Shown: positions 35,941 to 44,554, counted from the stretch's first letter. The stretch: DNA of 64,000 nucleotides from Ensifer canadensis (GCF_017488845.2 NZ_CP083374.1:281501-345500); one strand, 5' to 3'. The notes: generated by a model from the sequence alone, not told the origin. A program made the numbers and translations.

Positions 35941-36357
35941 ATGCCCGGACGGACTGCCTTGGAAGAAGGCTATCAGAGCCTACTCGGATTGTGTGATCGC
36001 CTCGAGGCGATTGCCGACTCCCTGCCGCGCCGCATCGATGCGGCCGCTTGCAGCGAGATTGCAGAGAAGTTGCCATCGACGCTGCTGGCCGTGCACAGGC
36101 TTGAGGATCAGATCCTGTTTCCAGCCATCATGGCGGCAAGAAGCCCCAACGACGGACAGAGGCTGATCGAGCGTTTGCGCGACGAGCACCGGCATGACGG
36201 AAAACTGGCCGAGCAAGTCGCCCGCGTCCTCCATGAACTGCTTCACGCGCGCTGCCCGCACAGCTGGGAGGCGATCGGCTACATGCTGCGCGCCTTTTTC
36301 GAAACCGTCCGGCGCCATATCGCGACAGAACGGTTGCTCCTTGCTGAGAGGATCTGA
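35941..36357 (+). CDS. Hemerythrin-like HHE-domain protein
   Basis: 138-residue four-helix bundle with spaced histidine and acidic ligands: AVHRLEDQILFP, LRDEHRHDGKLAE and VRRHIATERLLL. Such diiron proteins bind oxygen or NO, or repair Fe-S clusters (YtfE/RIC type). Given its NnrR-type site and position between the nor genes and nnrU, NO binding or repair is likely but not proven. nnrU follows after nine bases, so the two are cotranscribed. Confidence 0.82.
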   Translation: MPGRTALEEGYQSLLGLCDRLEAIADSLPRRIDAAACSEIAEKLPSTLLAVHRLEDQILFPAIMAARSPNDGQRLIERLRDEHRHDGKLAEQVARVLHELLHARCPHSWEAIGYMLRAFFETVRRHIATERLLLAERI

Positions 36358-36366
36358 GGCCCAGTG

Positions 36367-37059
36367 ATGTACAATTTTCTCGCGGCATTCGCAGTTTTCC
36401 TTGCCCTTCATATGGTGCCGGCATTGCCGACGCTGCGTCAGCGGCTGATCACACTATTGGGGCGGCGGACCTATTTCACCGTCTATTCGCTGCTGTCGAT
36501 CGTCGCGCTCATCTGGGTTTTTCAGGCAGCGCTTGCGCTCGATTTCATCCCGCTCTGGGAGCCGGCCCCGTGGCAGGCGTGGACGACATTCGTCCTCGCG
36601 CCACTCGGGCTCTTCCTCGTTCTCGCCGGCCTGTTCAGTGAGAACCCGTTGTCGATCTCCATTTACCAGAGCAACGCCCGGAAGGGAGCGATCGTCAGCG
36701 TCACACGTCACCCGGTGCTTTGTGGCTTCCTTCTGTGGGCTCTTGGCCATGTCGTCGCCAATGGCGATCTGCGCTCCCTAGTGCTCTTCGGCGGCTTCGC
36801 GCTGTTTGCGCTCGGCGGTTTCCTCATGGTGGAAAAGCGTGTGCGGCGCCGCCTGGCGGACAATTGGTCGATTGCCCAGCAAGGCACCTCGATTTGGCCC
36901 TTTGTCGCGATATTGAAAGGTCAGGCGTGCCTGCGCCTCGATCCGGTGATGATCCTGTCAGCCTTCGCGACCGCGGCGATCACGTTCTGGCTGCTCGCCG
37001 GTGGCCACTACGTTATGTTCGGGGCAGATCCGCTGTTGCAGGCGTTGCCTTTCGACTGA
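36367..37059 (+). CDS. nnrU: NnrU family membrane protein
   Basis: 230 residues, about six helices. Family marks: LALHMVPALPTLRQRL near the start and VTRHPVLCGFLLWALGHVVA in the middle, as in the NnrU/isoprenylcysteine-methyltransferase-like fold. NnrU is needed for nitrite and NO reductase expression or activity in some rhizobia, with unknown mechanism. ATG 36367 is preferred to GTG 36364. Its last 52 bases overlap the convergent ubiX gene. Confidence 0.9.
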   Translation: MYNFLAAFAVFLALHMVPALPTLRQRLITLLGRRTYFTVYSLLSIVALIWVFQAALALDFIPLWEPAPWQAWTTFVLAPLGLFLVLAGLFSENPLSISIYQSNARKGAIVSVTRHPVLCGFLLWALGHVVANGDLRSLVLFGGFALFALGGFLMVEKRVRRRLADNWSIAQQGTSIWPFVAILKGQACLRLDPVMILSAFATAAITFWLLAGGHYVMFGADPLLQALPFD

Positions 37060-37634
37060 ACCTCCCCCTGCCAGGCGGTCGCAAGCGGGCCGATCGGCAG
37101 CGCGAGGAGATCGATCGCCCTTGCGGCGAGATGATCGATGATTGCCTCGACGCTATCAGGCCGATTGTAGAACGCCGGCACCGGCGGCATGACGATCGCT
37201 CCCATCTCGGTCACCGCACACATGTTGCGCAAGTGGCCGAGATGCAGCGGCGTTTCGCGCGCCATCAGCACCAGACGACGGCGTTCCTTCAGGTGCACGT
37301 CCGCGGCGCGAACGATGAGATTGTCGGCAAGCCCGTTGGCGATCGCAGCAAGCGTGCGCATCGAACAGGGCGCGACGATCATGCCGGCGGTCGGAAACGA
37401 CCCGCTGGCGATCGCAGCGCCGATATCGTCATGCTCATAGGTCCGGTCCGTCTTCTCCAGCAACCGCAACAGCGCATGTCCGCCAACCTCATGGGCAAGT
37501 GTGCGATGGGCCGACGGCGATAGCACCAGATGCATCTCCACTTCCTCGATCTGTGCAAGCCGCTCGGCAATGCGCAACGGTATGGCAGCGCCCGACGCAC
37601 CGGTGATGCCGACGACAATTCGGTGCCTGCTCAT
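37008..37634 (-). CDS. ubiX: UbiX family flavin prenyltransferase
   Basis: 208 residues; makes prenylated FMN, the cofactor of UbiD decarboxylases. GITGASGAAIPLRIAERL is the FMN-binding start, with VAPCSMRTLAAIANGLADNL and VMPPVPAFYNRPDS diagnostic. The start overlaps the ubiD stop by four bases, so ubiD-ubiX are coupled. Its 3' end overlaps nnrU on the other strand by 52 bases, an uncommonly long convergent overlap. Confidence 0.92.
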   Translation of the reverse strand: MSRHRIVVGITGASGAAIPLRIAERLAQIEEVEMHLVLSPSAHRTLAHEVGGHALLRLLEKTDRTYEHDDIGAAIASGSFPTAGMIVAPCSMRTLAAIANGLADNLIVRAADVHLKERRRLVLMARETPLHLGHLRNMCAVTEMGAIVMPPVPAFYNRPDSVEAIIDHLAARAIDLLALPIGPLATAWQGEVQSKGNACNSGSAPNIT

Positions 37635-39142
37635 GATGCTTTCCTTTCAAGCCCAAGATCGGCCCAGATGGCATCCACCTGGCGGACGACATCCGGCGTC
37701 ATGTCGAGCACTCGCCCCCATTCCCGATCGGTCTCGGAACCGATCTTGGTGGTGGCATCCAGCCCGAGCTTGCCGCCGAGACCGGAGCGCGGCGACGCAA
37801 AATCGAGATAGTCGATCGGGGTGTCGGCAATGATGGTGACATCGCGGCTGGCATCGAAGCGGGTCGCCAGCGCCCACATGACGTCGGGCCAGTGGCGGAC
37901 ATTGATATCCGGATCGACCGCGATGATCAGCTTGGTGTAGCTGAACTGCGGCAGCATCGACCACAGACCCATCATCAGGCGTTTCGCCTGTCCGGGATAA
38001 CGCTTGTCGATCGCGACCACCATGGCGCGATACGAACAGGCTTCCGGCGGCAGCCAGAGATCGGTGATCTCGGGGAACTGCTTCTTGGCGAGCGGAATGA
38101 ACAATGTGTTCATCGCCTCGCCGAGCCGCGAAGGCTCGTCTGGCGGGCGGCCGGTGTAGGTGGAGAGGTAATAGGGGGCACGGCGCGTGGTGATGGCAGA
38201 AAGCGTCATGACCGGAAACGGCTCGACCGAATTGTAGTAGCCGGTATGGTCACCATAGGGGCCCTCGTCGGCGGTCTCGGTTGCCGACACCGTTCCCTCA
38301 AGCACGATCTCGGCATTTGCCGGCACGGCCAGCGGCACCGATGTGGCGGCGACTAATTGCGTTCGGCTGCGCCGCAGCAATCCGGCAAAGTTGAGCTCGC
38401 TCAGCCCCTCCGGCAGCGGCATGACCGAAGCGAGGATCGTCGCAGGATCGGCGCCGATTGCTACGGCAACCGGCATGTCGCGCCCCTGGCGCTGCCACAG
38501 GCGATGGTGTCGCGCGCCGCCGCGATGGGCAAGCCAGCGCAGGATCACTCGATCCCGGCCAAGCACCTGCATACGATAGATGCCGACATTGACATCACGC
38601 GGATCGTCCGGTGCGCGGGTGATCACCAGTGGCCAGGTGATCAGCGGTGCGGGTTCGCCCGGCCAGCACCATTGGATCGGCAATCGAGCAAGGTCGATGT
38701 CCGTACCGCGCCAGACGATGTCTTGGCACGGTGCTGATGTCACATGTTTCGGCCGCATGAAGAGCGCCGAGCGCAACAGCGGCAGCCGGTCCCAGGCGTC
38801 GCGCAGCGACCCCGGCGCCCGCGGGTCCCGCAGCTCTGCCAGGTCTCGCGCAAGCGCGGTCAGTCCGCCGTTCTGCAGGCCGAAACCACGTTCGATCCGA
38901 CGCTCGGTGCCAAAGAGATTGGCCAAGAGCGGGATGTTGTGGATGCGTCCAGACGCATCGACCGGCCGCTCGAAGAGCAAAGCCGGGCCATGATCCGCCA
39001 GAATGCGCCGGTGGATCTCCGTCACCTCGTGCACCAGCGACACGGGACGGGAGATACGCTTCAGCTCCCCCTCACGCTCCAGTGCGCAGGCAAAATCCTG
39101 AAGCGAGACGAAACCCTTGGCGGGACGGAAGCTCTTGTTCAT
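37631..39142 (-). CDS. ubiD: UbiD family 4-hydroxy-3-polyprenylbenzoate decarboxylase
   Basis: 503 residues; removes the carboxyl group of the ubiquinone precursor using prenyl-FMN made by UbiX. Family stretches include WPLVITRAPDDPRDVNVGIY, EGPYGDHTGYYN and WLPPEACSYRAMVVAIDKRY. ATG 39142 has AAGAGGCGGT upstream and is preferred to the longer frame from 39190. It is divergent from ubiTUV, suggesting one ubiquinone module dedicated to anoxic growth. The substrate is inferred from this context. Confidence 0.9.
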   Translation of the reverse strand: MNKSFRPAKGFVSLQDFACALEREGELKRISRPVSLVHEVTEIHRRILADHGPALLFERPVDASGRIHNIPLLANLFGTERRIERGFGLQNGGLTALARDLAELRDPRAPGSLRDAWDRLPLLRSALFMRPKHVTSAPCQDIVWRGTDIDLARLPIQWCWPGEPAPLITWPLVITRAPDDPRDVNVGIYRMQVLGRDRVILRWLAHRGGARHHRLWQRQGRDMPVAVAIGADPATILASVMPLPEGLSELNFAGLLRRSRTQLVAATSVPLAVPANAEIVLEGTVSATETADEGPYGDHTGYYNSVEPFPVMTLSAITTRRAPYYLSTYTGRPPDEPSRLGEAMNTLFIPLAKKQFPEITDLWLPPEACSYRAMVVAIDKRYPGQAKRLMMGLWSMLPQFSYTKLIIAVDPDINVRHWPDVMWALATRFDASRDVTIIADTPIDYLDFASPRSGLGGKLGLDATTKIGSETDREWGRVLDMTPDVVRQVDAIWADLGLERKAS

Positions 39143-39176
39143 ACCGCCTCTTACGGGCGGCAAATGCCCGATGTCT

Positions 39177-39190
39177 TTGACGTGGGACAA
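39177..39190. promoter_or_regulatory. NnrR/Fnr-type site between ubiD and ubiT
   Basis: TTGACGTGGGACAA fits TTG-N8-CAA. It is about 72 bases before ubiT, a normal activation distance, but only 42 before the ubiD ATG, so it more likely drives ubiTUV. Confidence 0.62.
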
Positions 39191-39255
39191 ACAGCGGCGG
39201 CGACGCGCCGACTAGCATGCGGCCATTCTTTGCTCCGTTTTCATGCAGGCAGCCC

Positions 39256-39762
39256 ATGACCTTACCCTTTGCGATGACCGCGCCGCTCCGGATCGTGCCA
39301 ATCCCCCTCTTAGAACACGCCGCGCGGCTCGTCTTTGCCCAGGTCGTCGAGCAGCATCCGGATCTTTTTGACCGGCTCGGGGAGCACGCCGGCAAACGCT
39401 ATGCGTTCATCCCGACGGACCTTCCGGTAAGCTTTCTGGTCGAGCCGGCCGCCCGGCGCATCTCTGTTCACCGCGCTGCCCATCTGCCGGCCGCTGACGC
39501 CTGCATGGGCGGCAAGTTCGTGCTGCTTCTGGCGTTGCTCGAGGGCCAGATCGACGGCGATGCCGTGTTCTTTTCCAGAAGCCTGACGATAACGGGCGAC
39601 ATGGAAGCCATGTTGGCGCTGCGCAACGCGCTCGACGACTGCAATATCGACCTGCCCGCAGATATCGCCCGCATGAGCGGGCCGTTCGCGCCTTTGGTTC
39701 TGCGCGCGGCATCTGAGATCAGGACACGCGCATTGTCCGGGGAGGCAGCCAGATGGAACTGA
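39256..39762 (+). CDS. ubiT: UbiT, SCP2-domain lipid-binding accessory factor
   Basis: 168 residues with an SCP2 fold (RISVHRAAHLPAADACMGGK, then LLLALLEGQIDGDAVFFSRS and LTITGDMEAMLALRNALDD). UbiT works with UbiU-UbiV in oxygen-independent ubiquinone synthesis, probably holding the lipid intermediate. ATG 39256 is chosen; ATG 39274 is also possible. Its stop overlaps the ubiU start by ten bases. First gene of ubiT-ubiU-ubiV. Confidence 0.88.
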   Translation: MTLPFAMTAPLRIVPIPLLEHAARLVFAQVVEQHPDLFDRLGEHAGKRYAFIPTDLPVSFLVEPAARRISVHRAAHLPAADACMGGKFVLLLALLEGQIDGDAVFFSRSLTITGDMEAMLALRNALDDCNIDLPADIARMSGPFAPLVLRAASEIRTRALSGEAARWN

Positions 39763-40730
39763 TCTGTCCGGCAGGCACGCCGGCTGCCTTTCGCGAGGCC
39801 GTCGATGCCGGTGCCGATGCGGTCTATTGCGGCTTTCGCGACGAGACCAATGCACGCAACTTTCCCGGCCTGAACTTTTCGCGCGACGAGCTGAAGACGG
39901 CGATCGCCTATGCGCGCCGGCACAAGGTGATGACCTTCGTTGCCATCAACACCTTCATGCGGGCTGGCCACGAAAAGCTCTGGCATGACGCCGTCGACGA
40001 TGCCGTGCGTCTGGGGGCCGATGCCGTGATCCTCGCCGACTTCGGATTGATGGCCTACACCGCCGAGCGCCACCCTCAGCAGCGGCTACACGTCTCGGTC
40101 CAGGCTTCCGCCTCCAACGCCGATGCCGTCAAATTCCTGGTCGAAACCTTCGGAGCGAAGCGCGTCGTGCTTCCGCGTATTCTGACCATTCCGGATATTG
40201 CCCGCCTTGCACGGCAGATCAGCTGCGAGATCGAGGTCTTTGTTTTCGGCGGGCTTTGCGTGATGGCAGAAGGCCGCTGCTCGCTGTCGTCCTATGCCAC
40301 TGGCAAATCGCCCAACATGAACGGAGTCTGCTCGCCGGCAAGCCACGTTCGTTACCGCGAGGATGGCAGCGAACTGGTGTCGGAGCTGGGCGACTACACC
40401 ATCAACCGATTTCCGGCCGGCGAGGCTGCCGGCTATCCGACGCTCTGCAAGGGACGTTTCGACATTGCCGAGGAGCGTGGCTACGCCTTCGAGGATCCGG
40501 TTTCTCTCGATGTCATGGATCATATCGATGCCTTGCGCGATGCCGGCGTCGGCGCACTGAAGATCGAGGGTCGCCAGCGCGGCAAGGCCTATGTCGCCGA
40601 GGTTGTTTCAATCATGCGCCGCGCCGTCGCTGCCGATGCGGCCGAAAGGCCCGCCTTGTTGTCACGACTTAGGCGGCTCAGCGAAGGACAGAAGACGACG
40701 TCGGGCGCCTATGAAAAGCGGTGGAGGTAA
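39753..40730 (+). CDS. ubiU: UbiU, U32-family anaerobic ubiquinone hydroxylase subunit
   Basis: 325 residues of the peptidase U32-like family (ELICPAGTPAAFREAVDAGA, DAVYCGFRDETNARNFPG). Fe-S-type cysteines lie in VFGGLCVMAEGRCSLSSY, GVCSPASH and YPTLCKGRF, matching the four-cysteine set of UbiU. With UbiV it hydroxylates ubiquinone precursors using prephenate instead of oxygen. Overlaps ubiT by ten bases; ubiV follows after four bases. Confidence 0.93.
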   Translation: MELICPAGTPAAFREAVDAGADAVYCGFRDETNARNFPGLNFSRDELKTAIAYARRHKVMTFVAINTFMRAGHEKLWHDAVDDAVRLGADAVILADFGLMAYTAERHPQQRLHVSVQASASNADAVKFLVETFGAKRVVLPRILTIPDIARLARQISCEIEVFVFGGLCVMAEGRCSLSSYATGKSPNMNGVCSPASHVRYREDGSELVSELGDYTINRFPAGEAAGYPTLCKGRFDIAEERGYAFEDPVSLDVMDHIDALRDAGVGALKIEGRQRGKAYVAEVVSIMRRAVAADAAERPALLSRLRRLSEGQKTTSGAYEKRWR

Positions 40731-40734
40731 CGAC

Positions 40735-41658
40735 ATGTCCGCAACAACCCACCCCTCGCTCAGCCTCGGCCCGGTGCTTTACCTCTGGGACGGACCCAAA
40801 TGGCGCGACTTCTATTTCCGTATCGCCGACGAAGCCCCGGTTGATCATGTCACCCTCGGCGAGGCGGTCTGCTCGAAGCGCCTGCATTTCATCGAGCCGC
40901 ATGTCGCGGAAGTAATCGAACGGCTGGAAGGCGCCGGCAAGAAGGTCAGCCTTGCCTCGCTTGCACTCGTCACCCTGGAGCGCGAGAGCCAACTCGTGCG
41001 CGGTCTGGTGCGCGACAGCATCCACCCGATCGAGGCCAACGATCTGTCCGCGCTCGGGCTCCTTGCCGGCAAACCGCATTCGATCGGACCTCTGATCAAC
41101 GTCTACAACGGTGCCACCGCGAGACTGCTGGCGTCACGCGGTGCGACCAGCATCTGCCTGCCGCCGGAGTTGCCCATGGCATCAGTGCGCGACATCGTTC
41201 GCGATGCGCCTGATGTCGAATTTGAAATCTTCGGCTTTGGCCGCGTGCCGCTGGCAATCTCGGCGCGCTGCGCCCACGCCCGCTCCAAGGGGCTGGTCAA
41301 GGACAACTGCCAGTTCATCTGCGGCGAAGACAGCGACGGCCTCATTGTCGAGACGCTCGATCGCCAGCCGTTCCTCACGCTCAATGGGGTCCAGACCCTG
41401 TCGCACACCTGCCAGAGCCTGTTGCAGGAGCTTGCCGAACTGGCGGCCGTCGGCGTCAGCCGAATCCGGCTGTCGCCGCAGGACTGCGACATGGTGACGG
41501 TCGCCCGTATCTATGAGGACGTTGCAACCGGGCGGATCTCGGCCACAGAGGGGCTCGAACGGCTGGCTATCGCCTATCCCGGCGTGCCGTTGTCGAACGG
41601 CTTTCACCATGGCCGATCCGGCGCGTCGTGGATCTCAGCCCCGACCGCCTCACCCTAG
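40735..41658 (+). CDS. ubiV: UbiV, U32-family anaerobic ubiquinone hydroxylase subunit
   Basis: 307 residues, U32-like, partner of UbiU. Cysteine-bearing stretches include GEAVCSKRLHFIEP, SARCAHARSKGLVKDNCQFI and QDCDMVTVARIYED. ATG 40735 has GGAGG upstream; an open frame from 40591 overlaps ubiU and is not used. Together with ubiT, ubiU, ubiX and ubiD it gives a near-complete oxygen-independent route beside the respiratory genes that need ubiquinone. Confidence 0.92.
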   Translation: MSATTHPSLSLGPVLYLWDGPKWRDFYFRIADEAPVDHVTLGEAVCSKRLHFIEPHVAEVIERLEGAGKKVSLASLALVTLERESQLVRGLVRDSIHPIEANDLSALGLLAGKPHSIGPLINVYNGATARLLASRGATSICLPPELPMASVRDIVRDAPDVEFEIFGFGRVPLAISARCAHARSKGLVKDNCQFICGEDSDGLIVETLDRQPFLTLNGVQTLSHTCQSLLQELAELAAVGVSRIRLSPQDCDMVTVARIYEDVATGRISATEGLERLAIAYPGVPLSNGFHHGRSGASWISAPTASP

Positions 41659-41902
41659 GGAGACGCGCATTGGCGGATGCGTTGATCCACGCGGCCATGG
41701 TGCCGACACACGATGCCAACATCGCTGACTTCGTCGGCAGCATCCGCGTCTGATCGATCACGCCACGCTCGTTTGAATTTGCCGGAAGAAAATCGATCAA
41801 TTGCTCCAGCAGGTCGTGAGGCTTCCTCCGACCGACTGCCTGAGCGAGCCGGTTGACGATCGGCATGCTCAGGCTGATTGGTCGTGGGCTCGGCGCAACC
41901 GA

Positions 41903-42088
41903 TTACTCTCCCGATCCCGTTTCTATCCGCTTCTCGGCGGGCGCTGCGGTCTCGTCGCTCAAGCCGTTCTTGAAGCTGCGAATGCCCTTGGCGACGTCGC
42001 CCATCAACTCCGGGATCTTGCCGCGCCCGAACAACAGCAACACGACTGCCAGCACGATCACCCAATGCCAGACACTAAAAGATCCCAT
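41903..42088 (-). CDS. tatA: TatA/E-like twin-arginine translocase subunit, stand-alone
   Basis: 61 residues: single membrane helix ([19 protein letters not shown]), then the amphipathic helix [19 protein letters not shown] and a short acidic tail. All TatA landmarks are present, but tatB and tatC are absent here, so this is a second TatA copy working with the housekeeping translocase. NirK in this block uses a Tat signal, which may explain its presence. ATG 42088 is where homology starts; the frame extends upstream without support. Confidence 0.9.
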   Translation of the reverse strand: MGSFSVWHWVIVLAVVLLLFGRGKIPELMGDVAKGIRSFKNGLSDETAAPAEKRIETGSGE

Positions 42089-42297
42089 ATCGTTGTTTCC
42101 CTGATCCAATGAACCGTTACAATGCCGCGCGGCGATGGCGCCGCTGGCGACAATCGGGAAGCTAGCGGGCCATGAGGCACCGGTCTTTGTCAGGTCGCAA
42201 ACATTCAAAGCGCGCGGCGCTCGTTCACCAGTCAGTCCGATCTGGTGGTCATTGGCGCTAAACCGCTACCAGAGATTGCCGGCCCGGTGGCATCCTT

Positions 42298-42440
42298 GTG
42301 TCGCCGACGGCGCATCCCGACGAGAAGCGAGCCAAGGCACTGCGCGCAATCGCCGGACTGTTCGACGCGGGGCAACTTCGGACGGATGTCGGAACTGTCC
42401 AACCGCTCAAGGAGGCACGGGCTGAGCATTGGTCGGCGCG
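42298..42440 (+). pseudogene. Remnant of a quinone oxidoreductase C-terminus
   Basis: The plus-strand frame reads DEKRAKALRAIAGLFDAGQL, then RTDVGTVQPLKEARAEH, which matches the last 40 or so residues of MDR quinone reductases (IAALIDAGKLRP... FPLEEAAEAH pattern). No N-terminal part exists upstream and no start or ribosome site is seen. It is a short remnant between tatA and the glycanase gene, suggesting a rearrangement at the right end of the denitrification block. Confidence 0.55.
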
Positions 42441-42455
42441 CGCCCAAGTGAAGAA

Positions 42456-43889
42456 TCAGGATAACCAGTCGTCCATCGGCTGCGCTTCGCCAGTCGCCGA
42501 CTGCACTTCATCCAGAGCATAGGCATGAATATAGTCGATCTGCATTTCCGCTCCGTCGCCGAAGTCTGCGTTCGGTTCCCCCGCTGCCCCTCCCACCGCC
42601 AGATTGACCACCATGTACATGGGGTCGTGCATGTCCGCGGGCGTATCGGCACGCGCCACGGCGACGTCGTCGTAATACCAAACGATTTCATCCTCTTCCC
42701 ATAGCACGCCGTAGGTGTGAAACCCTTCGGTACTGGCGACCTTGACTGCGGTCGTCTCGCTTGTCTGTTCGCCGGTCTCGTTGCTGTGAACGGTTACGTT
42801 GACAATGTTCGGTTGCTGCCCCCGCATCTCGACAACATCGAGTTCGGGGGGCCAGGAGCCATCTGCCGGCAACAGCCAGAACGCCGGCCAAGTGCCGGTT
42901 TCGGTCGGCATGTCCGCTCTGATTTCGAAATAGCCGTAGGTCTGCGCAAAGGTCGAGTACGTCGTCAGCATTCCGGACGTGTATTCGTACCCATCGATCT
43001 CTGATTCCAGTGCATCCGGCGTCGGCTCTGCCTTAATCGTCAGCACGCCATCTTCGACCGAAAATGGATTGATGGCAGCGGTCTCCGCATGGTCAGGATT
43101 GATGTACCACTGCAGTTCGCCGTTGCTGGCCAAGGTTCCGCCTTTTTCAGGCGCCCACCAGAACTTTGCATCCCATACGCCCTGATCGCCATCATGAAGG
43201 GAGAGGCTGTCAAACTCGTCGGCAAAACTCAGCGCAAGGTTTGAGCGATCGAGACTAAGCTGAAATTGCTCCGGCGCGAGATCGGCCACGGTCGTGTCAG
43301 CAAACAGCAAGCTCTCGCCGTCGCCGAGGTTCAGCCTCAAATCCGTGCCTTCCTGTGTCGCAAGGCTGGTGACCTGCTGGAAGCTTGTGAGATCGTAACC
43401 ATTCAGCCGGACCGTATCGGAACTGTCGAAGTCGGCAATCAGATCGCTGCCGCCACCTCGGCCGACGACGAAGATGTCCGCGCCGCTGCCGCCGACCAGA
43501 ATGTCGTTGCCGCCGCCGCCGTCGATCGTCTGGCTACCGGAAGCCCCCGAGATAATATTGTCGGCGTTGTTGCCGAAAGCATGCCGGCCGCTGCCGGTGA
43601 CGGTCAGGTTTTCGAAATTCTCAGGCAAGGTATAGCTCATCCAGGTGTTGATGGTATCAACACCAGCTCCAGCCGTCTCCATGGCACGGTTGATGCCCGA
43701 ATAGAGGTAGTAAATGTCGTCACCCTTCCCGCCCGCCATGGTGACATCGACGGAGCCATCGCCCCAGATCGAGTCGTTTGCCTCAGTGCCGTAAAGCACA
43801 GGCCCCGATCCCGTCGCAGAGAACCACGCAGTCGATGCTCCACTGTAAAAAAGCGGGGTGCCTACGGCGTTGACGATCGATTTTGGCAT
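42456..43889 (-). CDS. RTX-containing GH16 endo-beta-glycanase (ExsH-like)
   Basis: 477 residues. The N-terminal third carries RTX calcium-binding repeats (GGKGDDIYYL, IDGGGGNDILVGGSGADIF), and the C-terminal GH16 domain has catalytic glutamates in ELDVVEMRG and family stretches GMLTTYSTFAQTYGYFEIRA and GTWPAFWLLPADG. No Sec signal is seen, as expected for type I secretion. ExsH of S. meliloti, which cleaves succinoglycan, has this architecture. ATG 43889 has AAGGAGCTGACCAT upstream. The polymer cut here is inferred, not shown. Confidence 0.88.
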   Translation of the reverse strand: MPKSIVNAVGTPLFYSGASTAWFSATGSGPVLYGTEANDSIWGDGSVDVTMAGGKGDDIYYLYSGINRAMETAGAGVDTINTWMSYTLPENFENLTVTGSGRHAFGNNADNIISGASGSQTIDGGGGNDILVGGSGADIFVVGRGGGSDLIADFDSSDTVRLNGYDLTSFQQVTSLATQEGTDLRLNLGDGESLLFADTTVADLAPEQFQLSLDRSNLALSFADEFDSLSLHDGDQGVWDAKFWWAPEKGGTLASNGELQWYINPDHAETAAINPFSVEDGVLTIKAEPTPDALESEIDGYEYTSGMLTTYSTFAQTYGYFEIRADMPTETGTWPAFWLLPADGSWPPELDVVEMRGQQPNIVNVTVHSNETGEQTSETTAVKVASTEGFHTYGVLWEEDEIVWYYDDVAVARADTPADMHDPMYMVVNLAVGGAAGEPNADFGDGAEMQIDYIHAYALDEVQSATGEAQPMDDWLS

Positions 43890-44360
43890 ATGGTCAGCTC
43901 CTTCGTTTCCTCCCGAAGGCAAGCTAACATCGCTCGGCAGACGGTGGCACCGCCTGCATTTATGGGTTTTTGATGTGAATTGCGGCGCTGGAAAACGCAG
44001 GTGATCGGGATGATCTCGACGCTTTGCCGCAGTAAATGACACGACCCAGGTCACATCGCTGCAAACAGAATTTTGTCGCGTATTGAAAGGCTTAGAGGGA
44101 AATCCTGCCACATCCTCAGAGATCTTGCATGAACGCAAAGGTGTGTTCCGGCGTGCATGTGTGGATGCTCCCGGTTACGCAAGTAGGCTTCGAAGCATGC
44201 TGCCGAAATTGTCCGATTCGGAACCGCACGTGGCGCCTTGGATGCTCGGCAACGGCGACGGCGCCATCCGAAAAGCGGCACCGAAGCACCGGTTCGGGTG
44301 TGCTGGAGAACGAATTTCCGTTCGTGACGATCGCAAGCAACTCGTATCGTTGCCGCCGCC
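43890..44360. other. 471-base region upstream of the glycanase gene
   Basis: Holds the glycanase promoter side and no gene I can support. Short frames on both strands (for example 44083-44382) have no recognisable family. The right end runs directly into the repeat at 44361. Confidence 0.4.
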
Positions 44361-44470
44361 TACTGCATATTTTTATCCTTAAATCGCCTTCGATTTAAGG
44401 ATAAAAATATGCAGCAATTCAAAGTCCTACAGCGATCTTTGCACGTCTAATAAGAACGCGCGGTGGGCGG
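44361..44470 (+). repeat. RIME1-like intergenic mosaic element, copy B
   Basis: First palindrome TACTGCATATTTTTATCCTT and its inverse (GCAGCA end) is well kept; the linker GCAATTCAAAGTCCTACAGCG matches the other copies. The second palindrome is degraded after GCACGTCTAATAAGAACGCGC. Orientation is opposite to copy A and the same as copy C. It lies directly beside the dinB remnant. Confidence 0.72.
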
Positions 44471-44554
44471 CCGCGCGTAGACGATCTTGTCGCCTCGCTA
44501 AACAGCTGGTCGCGAAACTACCTTGGACGATGAGGCACTTGACCGCTCCGGAAA

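Noticed and set aside
41567..41866. Minus-strand frame after ubiV, considered as a transposase or small gene remnant
   Set aside because: No transposase motif, terminal repeats or start signal could be seen.
44361..44470. Possible insertion sequence end or attachment site
   Set aside because: The palindromes match the two other RIME1-like copies in the window and no transposase or direct repeat flanks it.
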